Assembly: GCA_937958995.1 (NCBI GenBank)
Contig: CALGAP010000021.1
Span: 1 to 64,000 of the forward strand
Reading direction: 5' to 3'
From: an uncultured Chitinophagaceae bacterium
Lineage (GTDB): Bacteria; Bacteroidota; Bacteroidia; Chitinophagales; Chitinophagaceae
DNA length: 64,000 nucleotides
A model generated the notes under the pieces. That model did no database searches. It saw only the letters and a list, made by a program, of their open reading frames with translations, and was not told where the DNA came from. Both the position numbers and the translations under genes were made by a program. Below, piece after piece: positions 9,442 through 17,755 of this stretch. Position 1 is the stretch's first letter. Each line of letters starts with the position of its first letter.

Positions 9442-10818
9442 TTAATAGCGGTTGCGGATGTTTTGGAGAAAAGCCTCCACCTTACGGCGCACATCGGCAG
9501 CGCTGCCATTATGATTATTAACCAGTACGGAGAAGATCAGTCGCTTGTTCTTTTTGGTATATAGGTATCCGCTCAGGGCCACTACGCCCGAAAGCGTACC
9601 GGTCTTGGCATAGATATACCCGCTGTCGCGCTTGTAATAACTGCTCAAAGTGCCCCTGCCGCCAGTCGGGAAGATTTCTTTAATACGGTCCATCCCAAAA
9701 TCCTGCTCCATCTTATCGAGTATCACTATAAAATCCTGCGGCGTGAAAAGGTTATAACGGCTCAGGCCGCTGCCATCAGCCCAGTTGGGTTTATGGGGAA
9801 GACCGGCATAATCGGTCTTCAGCAAAGTATCGATCACCTTATCCATATCCAATACGCCCAGCAATGCTTCGCTTACCATCAGCAGCGTTTGCTCTGCAAA
9901 GAAGTTATCGCTGCGATGCATCATGGGCTTCAGCATGGAGTCGGTGGGTTGCGAGAAAATAGTGCGCAGCCCCGAGTAGCCGGTATAAGCAGCCTGCTGG
10001 CGGTTGCGCGCTCTGCTGCCGCCGATTTCCAGCTCCGCTTCCGATAGTGTGATGGTTTTACCAATTGTATCGGGCAACAACTCAAGCGCCGACTGCAATC
10101 CTTTGGTTACAAAAGGCACGTCCTGTTCTCTTCTCTTTTCAGTGCCCTGCGTTATCATAAATATGTTATCGTCGCGGTCGCGGCGCACATAAAAATTTTT
10201 CCGCGTGGTGTCGGTATTGAAACGCACTTTCCAGTTCACTTCGGGTATGGAATAAATGAAGGGTGTTTTTTCAAAATCATCGCTGCTCGACGATCCTTCA
10301 TTTTCCTGTATCCATTGAATAAAGTTGCCGTACACGGGCAGCGGGCTGCGCTCAATCATGTAGCTCGAATTGTAATCGTCCCAGCCCCAGCCCGAGCCCC
10401 AAGCTGTTTCTTTCCAGTTTTTATAGATGATCTGCAGTGGCCTGTTGGCGTTTTTTAAAAAATCGATTACCGGCTGCCGTGCAAAATCGCGGTGCAACAA
10501 GGTTGGGTCGCCGGTGGGAACGAGCGTAATGGCATCGGGACCTTCTTCATAGTGAATGCCTGCCAGGCTATCGCCCAGATATTTCATGGCAACATAACAG
10601 GTCACAATCTTAGTATTAGAAGCAGGCACAAAATATTTGTCTCCCTGGTAGTTATACACGTATTTCTTTTCGGCAGGGTCGTACAAACTGATACCCACAT
10701 GCGAATTGGCGAGGGTAGGTGCTTTCAGCAAATTACTCTTTACATCTTTTGCAATGAAACGTTGCGGCGAGCAGGCGGCAAAAAGAATAATAACAGCAAG
10801 TGCGGAAAATAATTTCAT
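9442..10818 (-). CDS. dacB: D-alanyl-D-alanine carboxypeptidase/endopeptidase, PBP4 (S13) family
   Basis: Cleaves D-Ala-D-Ala termini or cross-links in peptidoglycan. The penicillin-binding motifs are present: SNTK with Ser67 and Lys70, SDN in the segment MHRSDNFF, and KTG in IYAKTGTLSG. The start at 10818 (MKLFSALAVIILFAAC) gives a lipoprotein signal with a lipobox at Cys16, so the enzyme is probably anchored in the periplasm. A longer reading from 10869 would add 17 residues before the signal and overlap the neighbouring gene's stop. The mature enzyme, 458 residues in all, matches PBP4 length. Endo- versus carboxypeptidase preference is not evident. Confidence 0.9.
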   Translation of the reverse strand: MKLFSALAVIILFAACSPQRFIAKDVKSNLLKAPTLANSHVGISLYDPAEKKYVYNYQGDKYFVPASNTKIVTCYVAMKYLGDSLAGIHYEEGPDAITLVPTGDPTLLHRDFARQPVIDFLKNANRPLQIIYKNWKETAWGSGWGWDDYNSSYMIERSPLPVYGNFIQWIQENEGSSSSDDFEKTPFIYSIPEVNWKVRFNTDTTRKNFYVRRDRDDNIFMITQGTEKRREQDVPFVTKGLQSALELLPDTIGKTITLSEAELEIGGSRARNRQQAAYTGYSGLRTIFSQPTDSMLKPMMHRSDNFFAEQTLLMVSEALLGVLDMDKVIDTLLKTDYAGLPHKPNWADGSGLSRYNLFTPQDFIVILDKMEQDFGMDRIKEIFPTGGRGTLSSYYKRDSGYIYAKTGTLSGVVALSGYLYTKKNKRLIFSVLVNNHNGSAADVRRKVEAFLQNIRNRY

Positions 10819-10868
10819 ACCGGAAATATACCACAATATAAAATGGGAACGACCAGCACTATTCCGCA

Positions 10869-12005
10869 TCAGTCGCGCTCCTGTGCGCGCAGCCAGCGTT
10901 CGGGAATTTCATTGCTGCGGGCAAGCAGGTAATCTTTATATGAGCAGGCGATGAATTTATTGCCGGGCAGTTGCATCCACCAGCGGCCGGTTTTTTTGCT
11001 TTGTAAAAAAATGGTTTCCACTTCGGCAAAAGCCATATGAAACTCGTTGAAGCTTTCCCTTTCATCGAGTGAAGCCTCGCGGCGGCCACGGCTGCGGCCA
11101 TCGAGCACATACCAGAGCATCTGGCTGATTTGTTTGGCGGTAAGACTATCGAGGTCTTTCTCCGGCACATAACCATATATACCGATGGTGTTTATGTTGG
11201 GACTTAAACCCGCGTATCGCATCAGCATGCAGGCTTCTTCCCCGGTAAACCCATTGGGCGAAAGATTATTGCAGGGCGCATAGGCGTGCGCAATGGCGCT
11301 GATGTCGAAACTAAACAGTTCGCAGTTGCGGATCACCGGCTCCATTTCTTCCATATTCTCCCTCACCTTACCCACTCGGTAACAGTCGAAACGCAGCTTG
11401 TCCATGGTCTCCAGCATATGCGGATGCACATAGTAGCTCTGGAAACCGATATGATTATAATGTCTTATGAAATTGGGTTCGCCGGTCAGCAGTTCCATCA
11501 GGAAATTCTCCGAACGGTTAGGCGATTCCATACCCAGGTCGATCAGTGCATCCACGATGGTGGCTTCCAATACTTTCTTGCGGCTTGCATAAGCATGATA
11601 CTGCGCCAGTGTCAGATCGTGCGAGCCGCCGAGGATGATTACCGTTTTGCCTATATCATTCAGTTCGGCAATTACGGTCTTGAGCGCTGCATAGGTATCC
11701 TGCAGGGTAGCGCCGGGAATGATATTACCCACATCGGCGAGTCTGATGTCCTGGTGCCAGTTATATAAGGAATAAAACTGCTGCCTGATGGCATCGGGGG
11801 CATGTTTATCGGCATACAGCTGCCAGCTGCCTCTTATCTCGGGGCAGCCCACCAGCACCATATCGGCCTCGGTAAGGTCGGGCAGCACCTCTTCATACAC
11901 CATAATCTTCTTCCCAATCTGCCCATCCTTATAGCCAATATCTTCCGAAATCACATCCCGGCTCACCGGCTCCAGGAAATCGCCAATATTGAGTATGTCG
12001 GACAT
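10869..12005 (-). CDS. Arginase/formimidoylglutamase-fold protein with incomplete metal site
   Basis: The 378 residues have the ureohydrolase fold. Against the arginase motifs GGDHS, DAHxD and SxDxD, this protein has GGSHD (126-130), VDALIDLG (151-158) and SFDISA (232-237). The second-motif His is Leu and the last Asp is Ser, so only four of the six manganese ligands remain. Similar degenerate proteins occur across Bacteroidota and are often annotated as formimidoylglutamase. The start at 12005 (MSDILNIGDFLEP) is chosen because upstream residues come from the GC-rich repeat. The gene diverges from pheS. Catalysis of arginine, agmatine or formimidoylglutamate hydrolysis is doubtful; a binding or scaffold role is inference. 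Confidence 0.8.
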   Translation of the reverse strand: MSDILNIGDFLEPVSRDVISEDIGYKDGQIGKKIMVYEEVLPDLTEADMVLVGCPEIRGSWQLYADKHAPDAIRQQFYSLYNWHQDIRLADVGNIIPGATLQDTYAALKTVIAELNDIGKTVIILGGSHDLTLAQYHAYASRKKVLEATIVDALIDLGMESPNRSENFLMELLTGEPNFIRHYNHIGFQSYYVHPHMLETMDKLRFDCYRVGKVRENMEEMEPVIRNCELFSFDISAIAHAYAPCNNLSPNGFTGEEACMLMRYAGLSPNINTIGIYGYVPEKDLDSLTAKQISQMLWYVLDGRSRGRREASLDERESFNEFHMAFAEVETIFLQSKKTGRWWMQLPGNKFIACSYKDYLLARSNEIPERWLRAQERD

Positions 12006-12024
12006 GGTTGCAATATAGTGAAGA

Positions 12025-12210
12025 GTTTCGGGTTCCGGGTTTGGGGTTTCGGGTTGCCGGCGCCGATGTCGGGTGTCGGGTTCCTGCCGGGTCACAGGTG
12101 GCTCACCTATCACCAGCCTTCCCCAGGGAAGGTCAACTACCAGGTGGCCCGCCTATCACCTGGCCATCCCCGCATCCGACACTCAACCCGAAACCCCATA
12201 CCCGAAACGG
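12025..12210. repeat. GC-rich intergenic repeat family A, copy A2 (long palindrome)
   Basis: The left arm at 12025-12053 contains GGGTTTGGGGTTTCGGG (12037-12053), the exact reverse complement of 57744-57760. The right arm at 12187-12208 differs from the 57744-57765 arm at one base. Between the arms, a 20-bp unit beginning CAGGTGGC and ending CTATCACC occurs twice (12095-12114 and 12141-12160, two mismatches). The element fills the gap between the divergent arginase-fold gene and pheS. Confidence 0.75.
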
Positions 12211-12265
12211 GCGCGCGCGTAGCAGCCCGGCAGATAATCCCCGAACCCTAATCCCGCGCGCACCC

Positions 12266-12273
12266 TATATTTG
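12266..12273 (+). promoter_or_regulatory. TAnnTTTG promoter box for pheS
   Basis: TATATTTG matches the Bacteroidota -7 box and ends only 4 nt before the pheS ATG (12278). The predicted transcript would be leaderless or nearly so. Confidence 0.6.
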
Positions 12274-12277
12274 CAGC

Positions 12278-13309
12278 ATGGACCAATTGTTACAGCAGAT
12301 AGCGGATTATAAGAAGGAGATCGAGAGTTTGGCTACCAATGGGGCTGAATCGCTCGAGGCTTTCAGGATTAAGTTTTTGGGAAGCAAGGGCATCGTGAAG
12401 AACCTGTTTACCGAAATGAAGAACGTGCCCGTTGAAAAGAAAAAAGAGTTTGGCCAGGTACTGAACGAATTCAAACTGCTGGCCGAAAAGAAATACGAAG
12501 ACTGGAAGCAGCAGATCGAAAACAGCAGCGCTGCCGCCACATCCGATATCGATGTAACTCTGCCGGGCGATCCCCTGCCCCTGGGCACCCGCCACCCGGT
12601 GAACCTGTTCCTGGAGCACGTGATCAGCATTTTCCAGCGACTGGGATTTGCCGTGGCCGAAGGTCCCGAGATTGAAGACGACTGGCACAATTTCACCGCT
12701 TTGAATTTGCCCCTGCATCATCCCGCGCGTGATATGCAGGATACCTTTTATATACAACAAAATCCCGACTGGCTGCTGCGCACGCATACCAGCAACACGC
12801 AGATACGCGCTATGGAAAAGGGTAAACTGCCTATTCGCATTGTGTGCCCCGGCCGCGTGTATCGCAACGAAACGGTGAGTGCAAGAAGTCATTGCTTCTT
12901 CCACCAGATAGAAGGACTATATGTGGATGAGCATGTATCATTTGCCGATCTCAAGCAAACGCTTTACTTCTTTGTGCAGGAAATGTATGGACAGGATGTG
13001 AAAATTCGCTTCCGCCCGTCTTATTTCCCTTTCACCGAACCGAGCGCTGAAATGGACATCAGTTGTACGATTTGCCATGGCAAAGGTTGCGCCGTATGTA
13101 AACGCACCGGTTGGCTCGAAATTCTGGGTTGCGGCATGGTACACCCTGCAGTGCTTGAAAACTGTGGTATCGACAGCAACAAATACACAGGTTTTGCCTT
13201 TGGTATGGGCATTGAGCGGCCCGCCATGTTGAAATACGGCATCGATGATATTCGCCTCTTCAGCGAAAACGATGTTCGCTTCTTACGTCAGTTCACCAAA
13301 GCCACTTAG
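12278..13309 (+). CDS. pheS: Phenylalanyl-tRNA synthetase alpha subunit
   Basis: The catalytic subunit of the (alpha-beta)2 enzyme that charges tRNA-Phe. Its 343 residues include an N-terminal coiled-coil tRNA arm (about 1-85), class II motif 2 (GRVYRNETVSARSHCFFHQIEG, from 192) and motif 3 (GFAFGMGIERPAMLKYGIDD, from 305). A four-cysteine zinc-knuckle-like insert (Cys263, 266, 271, 274) lies before LEILGCGMVHP, as in some Firmicutes PheS proteins. The ATG at 12278 is chosen; a reading frame open back to 12008 runs through the repeat and is not coding. pheT is not adjacent. The next gene starts 4 bp downstream, suggesting co-transcription. Confidence 0.96.
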   Translation: MDQLLQQIADYKKEIESLATNGAESLEAFRIKFLGSKGIVKNLFTEMKNVPVEKKKEFGQVLNEFKLLAEKKYEDWKQQIENSSAAATSDIDVTLPGDPLPLGTRHPVNLFLEHVISIFQRLGFAVAEGPEIEDDWHNFTALNLPLHHPARDMQDTFYIQQNPDWLLRTHTSNTQIRAMEKGKLPIRIVCPGRVYRNETVSARSHCFFHQIEGLYVDEHVSFADLKQTLYFFVQEMYGQDVKIRFRPSYFPFTEPSAEMDISCTICHGKGCAVCKRTGWLEILGCGMVHPAVLENCGIDSNKYTGFAFGMGIERPAMLKYGIDDIRLFSENDVRFLRQFTKAT

Positions 13310-13313
13310 CTGA

Positions 13314-14156
13314 ATGGTCAACACACTATGCATTTGCGGCGCAGGCACCATGGGTAGCGGTATAGCCCAGGCGGCGGCGCAACACGGCATTTATACACTA
13401 CTGTACGATGTGCAGATGCCCGCACTCGATAAAGCGCGCGAGGCTATCACCAGGAATCTGCAACTGTTGGTGGAGAAGAAAAAAATCAGTGAAGAAGATA
13501 AATACACCATACTTGACCGCATACGCTTCGTAAACAAAATAAACGATTGCCTGGCCGATGTGGTGATCGAGGCCATTGTTGAAAAACCCGAAATCAAGAT
13601 CGCACTCTTCAATCAACTGGCCGAAGTAAATCACAGCGAAGTGGTTTTTGCCACCAACACCTCATCACTTTCGGTGACGGCTATCGCAGAAAAAGTGGTC
13701 CGCCCCCAACGCGTGATTGGTATGCATTTTTTTAATCCCGCCACCATCATGAAACTGGTGGAAGTGGTGAGCACACCCTTCACCAATGAAGAAACACGGA
13801 ACACTATTGTTGAACTGGCCGGGCAAATGGGTAAGACACCGGTGCTGTGCAAAGATGCTCCCGGCTTTATAGTAAACCATGTAGCCCGCCCCTACTACCT
13901 CGAAGCGTTACGACTGGCTGAAAAAGGATTGAGCACTTATGATACCATTGATCAACTGCTTGAAGCAAGCGGTTTTAAGATGGGTCCCTTCCGGCTGATG
14001 GATCTGATTGGGAATGATATCAACTATGCCGTAAGTTGCGAGGTATATGAGGCGCTCGGTAAGCCTGAAAGATTAAAACCTTCATTTATACAAAAAGAAA
14101 AAGTAGAGAAGGGCCAGCTGGGGCGCAAAACCGGGAGGGGATATTATGAATACTAA
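13314..14156 (+). CDS. 3-hydroxyacyl-CoA (3-hydroxybutyryl-CoA) dehydrogenase
   Basis: Oxidises L-3-hydroxyacyl-CoA to 3-ketoacyl-CoA with NAD+, in fatty acid, butyrate or phenylacetate-type pathways. The 280-residue single-domain form has the Rossmann motif CGAGTMG (8-14), the catalytic His138 in GMHFFNPA followed by KLVEVV, and the C-terminal helical domain ending GRKTGRGYYEY. It has no enoyl-CoA hydratase domain, so it is the short Hbd/PaaH type. It starts 4 bp after pheS and overlaps the next gene by 11 bp, so the three are probably translated from one mRNA. Which pathway it serves is not shown by the neighbours. Confidence 0.9.
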   Translation: MVNTLCICGAGTMGSGIAQAAAQHGIYTLLYDVQMPALDKAREAITRNLQLLVEKKKISEEDKYTILDRIRFVNKINDCLADVVIEAIVEKPEIKIALFNQLAEVNHSEVVFATNTSSLSVTAIAEKVVRPQRVIGMHFFNPATIMKLVEVVSTPFTNEETRNTIVELAGQMGKTPVLCKDAPGFIVNHVARPYYLEALRLAEKGLSTYDTIDQLLEASGFKMGPFRLMDLIGNDINYAVSCEVYEALGKPERLKPSFIQKEKVEKGQLGRKTGRGYYEY

Positions 14157-15144
14157 AGTGCTGGTAACCGGCGGTACCGGTTTCTTGGGCGCCTATATTT
14201 TGCAGGAGCTGGTGCAGCAGGGTTATACTGTGCGCGCCATCAGGCGAAGACCGCAAGCTCCTTTTTATATTCCCCAGGCTATTCTCTCAAAAGTTGAATG
14301 GGTTGAAGGTGATATCCTCGATGTGGTCTCTTTGGTAGAAGCCATGCAAGACATGGATGCCGTAATTCACTCCGCCGGCAAGGTATCATTTCACAACCGT
14401 GATAAGGAAGCATTATACAAGATTAATATCGAGGGCACGGCCAATGTGGTGAATGCCGCTATTGAAACGGGTATCAAACGCTTTGTGCATATCAGTTCAG
14501 TGGCAGCCATCGGCAGAGACGCAAGTAGCGAAATGGTTAGTGAAGAAAAAAAATGGCATCAAAACAAATACACCACACCGTATGCCGTAAGTAAGCATTT
14601 GGCAGAAATGGAAGTGTGGCGCGGTGCTGCGGAAGGTCTGAATGCAGTGATGGTAAACCCCAGCACCATCCTGGGATATGGCGACTGGCATACCAGCAGT
14701 TGCGCCATCTTTAAGAGCGTGTACGATGAATTTCCCTGGTATACCACCGGCATCAATGGTTTTGTAGGAGTAGAAGATGTGGCGCGGGCCGTGGTAATGT
14801 TGATGCAAAGCGACTTGAGCGGCGAGCGTTATATCATCAACAACGTGAACTGGACTTTTCAGCAAATGCTGAATACCATTGCCGACGGTTTTGGTAAAAA
14901 AAGACCATCCAGGGAAGCCACTCCCTTGCTGGGAGCACTGGCCTGGCGCATGGAAAAAGTTAAATCTTTCTTTTCCGGCAAATCACCCCTGCTCACAAGT
15001 CATAGCGCCCGGGTAGCACAAAGCAAAACCTACTTCGATAACCGTAAGATTCTCGCGGCTTTACCGCAGTTTTCGTTCACTCCCCTGCAGGAAAGCATTG
15101 CAAAGGCCTGCCGCCAATATATCGAAAACCCGCCTCCCGCTTGA
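14146..15144 (+). CDS. NAD(P)-dependent epimerase/reductase, extended SDR family
   Basis: The 332 residues have the nucleotide motif GGTGFLG at 9-15 and the catalytic Tyr146-x3-Lys150 (YAVSK). They resemble dihydroflavonol-4-reductase-like extended SDRs of unknown substrate. The start codon lies inside the end of the dehydrogenase gene, 11 bp before its last base, preceded by GGGAGGGG, which would be a strong ribosome site but is also coding sequence. The gene is probably translationally coupled to the upstream gene. In Bacteroidota this family is often a stand-alone housekeeping gene; the substrate cannot be named. Confidence 0.85.
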   Translation: MNTKVLVTGGTGFLGAYILQELVQQGYTVRAIRRRPQAPFYIPQAILSKVEWVEGDILDVVSLVEAMQDMDAVIHSAGKVSFHNRDKEALYKINIEGTANVVNAAIETGIKRFVHISSVAAIGRDASSEMVSEEKKWHQNKYTTPYAVSKHLAEMEVWRGAAEGLNAVMVNPSTILGYGDWHTSSCAIFKSVYDEFPWYTTGINGFVGVEDVARAVVMLMQSDLSGERYIINNVNWTFQQMLNTIADGFGKKRPSREATPLLGALAWRMEKVKSFFSGKSPLLTSHSARVAQSKTYFDNRKILAALPQFSFTPLQESIAKACRQYIENPPPA

Positions 15145-15202
15145 GGCTGGCATAATACTTTCTCTTCTTCAAAAACGTTATTATACAGTTGAAATTCAAA
15201 CT

Positions 15203-16300
15203 ATGAAAAAATTTCTCTCCATCCTGCTCATCCTCCTGGTATGTTTTGTTGCGCAGGCGCAGAATAAAACTTTTGTGGTACTTGGCAAGGTTACCGATTC
15301 AGCTTCGGGGCTTCCGCTCGCGGGGGCTTCGGCCTATTGCCAGAACACTACTTACGGAACCATCTCCAACAACGAGGGACTTTTCTTTATGCGTTTGCCC
15401 AATGGTGGTTATGACCTGGTGGTAACATATACCGGTTATGAGAGAAAGATGTTTCGCATCAGCAGCAATACCATCACCACCGATACTCTCGAAATAATAC
15501 TGGCCAAAGAAGAGAAGAGCATGGAAGAAGTGGCCGTGGTGGCTACCAACGAAGTACCGGACGGCTGGTTGAAGTATGGAGATTTTTTTACCAGGCACTT
15601 TATCGGCACCACGCCCAATGCAGCATATTGCACATTAGAAAATCCTGAAGTACTTCATTTCTTCTACAGCAAGAAAAGAAACCGCCTGAAAGTAACCGCC
15701 GACAGCGACCTGGTGGTGAAAAACTATGCGCTGGGTTATATCGTGCGTTACCAGCTCGATTCATTCAGTTATGATTATGGCACCGAGATCAGCCAGTTTA
15801 CCGGCTCGCCGTTCTTTATCGAGATCGATACTACGGAAGAAGTAAAAAATGAATGGATGAAGAACCGCGCGCGCACTTACCTGGGTTCCCGACTTCACTT
15901 TATGCGCGCCTTGTACGATAGCACCGTTACCGAAGAGGGTTTTATTGTAGAAAAACTCGAACCCGGCGAGTCAGAAGACTCCACCGGCTATAAAAGCACA
16001 CTCATCACCGATATTTATAACGAAGACGACTATGTGGCAGACAGTTCCGACGTCACCATCAACTGGACCGGCCAATACCGCGTCAGCTACAAGTCTGTTC
16101 TGCCCGATAAATCATTCCTGGCAGAGTTCAAACTGCCCCTCAACACCCGTTTCCAGATTACCGTTCTCGACATTGCCGACGGTTTCGTCATCGAACAAAA
16201 CGGTTACTTCTACGAACAATACAACGTAATCAACACGGGCTATTGGGCGTGGAAGAAGCTGGCGGAGCTGCTGCCGTACGACTATGCGTATGAATATTGA
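15203..16300 (+). CDS. Secreted protein with carboxypeptidase-regulatory-like N-terminal domain
   Basis: The 365 residues start with a signal peptide (MKKFLSILLILLVCFVAQAQ). A CarboxypepD_reg-like beta-sandwich follows at about 25-115 (VLGKVTDSASGLPLAGASAY ... YDLVVTYTGYERK), the domain found at the front of SusC-type proteins. The remaining ~250 residues form a conserved-looking domain of no function I recognise and no transmembrane barrel signature. The protein is likely periplasmic or on the inner face of the outer membrane. The start at 15203 is set by the signal peptide. Its last codons, Glu-Tyr-stop (GAATATTGA), are also the first bases of an AT-rich palindrome. Confidence 0.75.
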   Translation: MKKFLSILLILLVCFVAQAQNKTFVVLGKVTDSASGLPLAGASAYCQNTTYGTISNNEGLFFMRLPNGGYDLVVTYTGYERKMFRISSNTITTDTLEIILAKEEKSMEEVAVVATNEVPDGWLKYGDFFTRHFIGTTPNAAYCTLENPEVLHFFYSKKRNRLKVTADSDLVVKNYALGYIVRYQLDSFSYDYGTEISQFTGSPFFIEIDTTEEVKNEWMKNRARTYLGSRLHFMRALYDSTVTEEGFIVEKLEPGESEDSTGYKSTLITDIYNEDDYVADSSDVTINWTGQYRVSYKSVLPDKSFLAEFKLPLNTRFQITVLDIADGFVIEQNGYFYEQYNVINTGYWAWKKLAELLPYDYAYEY

Positions 16301-16375
16301 ATTTGAACAAGGAATTTGAATCCAGAATATTTCATTCACATTTAAATTCCTTGTTCAAATTCAAATTCAATATTC
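16292..16375. repeat. AT-rich intergenic palindrome family B, copy B1
   Basis: An imperfect inverted repeat of words such as GAATATTGA, ATTTGAACAAGGAATTTGAA and their complements. It fills the gap between the convergent 15203 gene and lpxD. Its left end overlaps the stop codon TGA (16298-16300), and its right end touches the lpxD stop (16376). Related copies lie at 33658-33747 and 43185-43280. It may double as a bidirectional terminator. Confidence 0.8.
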
Positions 16376-17320
16376 TCACAGATTCTTGACTTTTTCCCAG
16401 ATTTCGGGTATTCGTTTAATCCAGACAATCTCGCGCCGTTTTAAAGACGCATCTTCGGCGGGGTATCCAAAATAGGTTTTGCCGCCATCGAGGGAGGAAG
16501 GCACGCCGCTTTGTGCAAGCACCACGGCATTGTCGCCGATGGTGAGGGTTTTGGAAACGCCTACCTGTCCCCACAGTATGACGCCATCGCCGATGTTGGT
16601 GGCGCCGGCTATGCCTACCTGGGCAGCGAAGAGGCAATTCTTACCAACAATAGTATCGTGACCGATATGGATCATGTTGTCGAGCTTTGAACCACGCCCT
16701 ATAACCGTATCGTTGGTCACACCGCGGTCGATGGTGCAGCCTGCGCCTATTTCCACGTCATCTTCAATTATGACACGTCCGCAGCTTTCCATACGCTTGT
16801 ACCAAACCTCGCGGTCCTTTTTGGTATTGTAGTAGAATGCGTCGGAGCCGATCACCGTACCGGCCTGGATGATCACGTTATCGCCGATCACGCAATGACC
16901 CATGATGGTAACATTGGGTAGTATACGGCAATGGCGGCCTATCACCACTTCATCACCAATGAAAACGTTGGGTGCTATGTAGGTACCTTCTCCTATCACG
17001 GCTCTATCGCTGATCATTTGAACAGCGGGTTGGAAAGGACGAAAATGCCTTACGATCGCCTGGTAAGCTTCGAAGGGCTGATCAACGATCAGCAATGCTT
17101 TACCTTCGGGGAAATCGGTTTCTTTATTGATAATGATAAAATCAGCGGCCGACTGAATACATTTCTCATAATACTTCGGATGGTCAACAAACACCAGGTC
17201 GCCTTTCTCTACTTTATGTATCTCGTTGATGCCGGTAGCCAATCCAGTTGTATTGCCGACAAGCTTTGCGCCGATCAACTCGGCAATCCATTGTACTGGG
17301 ACAGGAGAAGGAAATCGCAT
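16376..17320 (-). CDS. lpxD: UDP-3-O-(3-hydroxyacyl)glucosamine N-acyltransferase
   Basis: Adds the second hydroxyacyl chain in lipid A synthesis, on the cytoplasmic side of the inner membrane. The 314 residues have an N-terminal uridine-binding domain (about 1-100) and a long left-handed beta-helix of hexapeptide repeats (IAPNVFIGDEVVIG, CRILPNVTIMG and others). The catalytic His is in MIHIGHDTIVG. The start at 17320 (MRFPSPVPVQ) is preferred over an ATG 18 bp upstream because it matches the family opening and sits below a TACTTTTG box. No other lipid A genes are adjacent. Slightly shorter than Proteobacterial LpxD, as is usual in Bacteroidota. Confidence 0.9.
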   Translation of the reverse strand: MRFPSPVPVQWIAELIGAKLVGNTTGLATGINEIHKVEKGDLVFVDHPKYYEKCIQSAADFIIINKETDFPEGKALLIVDQPFEAYQAIVRHFRPFQPAVQMISDRAVIGEGTYIAPNVFIGDEVVIGRHCRILPNVTIMGHCVIGDNVIIQAGTVIGSDAFYYNTKKDREVWYKRMESCGRVIIEDDVEIGAGCTIDRGVTNDTVIGRGSKLDNMIHIGHDTIVGKNCLFAAQVGIAGATNIGDGVILWGQVGVSKTLTIGDNAVVLAQSGVPSSLDGGKTYFGYPAEDASLKRREIVWIKRIPEIWEKVKNL

Positions 17321-17335
17321 ACTTGAAAATTTGCA

Positions 17336-17343
17336 CAAAAGTA
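17336..17343 (-). promoter_or_regulatory. TAnnTTTG promoter box for lpxD
   Basis: CAAAAGTA on the plus strand reads TACTTTTG on the minus strand. It ends 15 nt before the ATG at 17320, which supports that start. Confidence 0.55.
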
Positions 17344-17407
17344 GTTCAGTTTAGGTTCGGGCAGCTCATCCCCTGTTTAGGGGAGTGTTTTCGCTCTATT
17401 GAACGTT

Positions 17408-17526
17408 TAATCATCATTCAATTTCAATTTTGTTGAAATCATTGCCTGAGTTGATCAAAAACATGCATGCGCTGAAACATAGAGTACATCAGTGTTTCAG
17501 AGGTTCAAAAAAATTGAATGATCATT
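17408..17526. repeat. Nested inverted repeat in the gap between lpxD and the pseudouridine synthase
   Basis: An outer pair, 17408-17423 (AATCATCATTCAATTT) and 17511-17526, matches at 14 of 16 positions. It encloses a second hairpin, CTGAAACA (17472-17479) with TGTTTCAG (17493-17500). No open reading frame is supported in the 17321-17755 gap. The element may be a structured RNA or a regulatory site; its function is unknown. Confidence 0.5.
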
Positions 17527-17720
17527 GTTGATGATCTTGCATGAACACGAAGAACATCAAAACAGGTTAAAGAAACGCGCGCCGGCCTGACCCTTTTCCC
17601 CACCCTTTAAAAAAAATGTGAATAAAATTTGTTAGAAAATTTTTTTAGATAGAAAAAATTATTTTTAATATTGTGTAGGGAAATTATTTTTCCCGGTACT
17701 TACTAACCCATCCACATAAT

Positions 17721-17752
17721 AAATCTCCCGGCTCACCGGGAGATTTTGTTTT
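17721..17752 (+). terminator. Intrinsic-terminator-like hairpin just before the pseudouridine synthase
   Basis: A perfect 11-bp stem (17721-17731 with 17736-17746), a 4-nt loop and TGTTTT make a good intrinsic terminator. It ends only 3 nt before the next ATG (17756), so transcription of that gene must read through it or the hairpin must have a leader role. A smaller hairpin, GGGAAA/TTTCCC, lies at 17678-17694. Confidence 0.7.
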
Positions 17753-17755
17753 GAT

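Noticed and set aside
12008..12277. N-terminal extension of pheS
   Set aside because: Encoded by the GC-rich repeat and rich in Arg/Pro/Gly; PheS family begins at 12278, next to the promoter box.
17321..17755. tRNA, tmRNA or riboswitch in the gap
   Set aside because: No cloverleaf, CCA end, or conserved riboswitch core could be recognised; only generic hairpins are seen.
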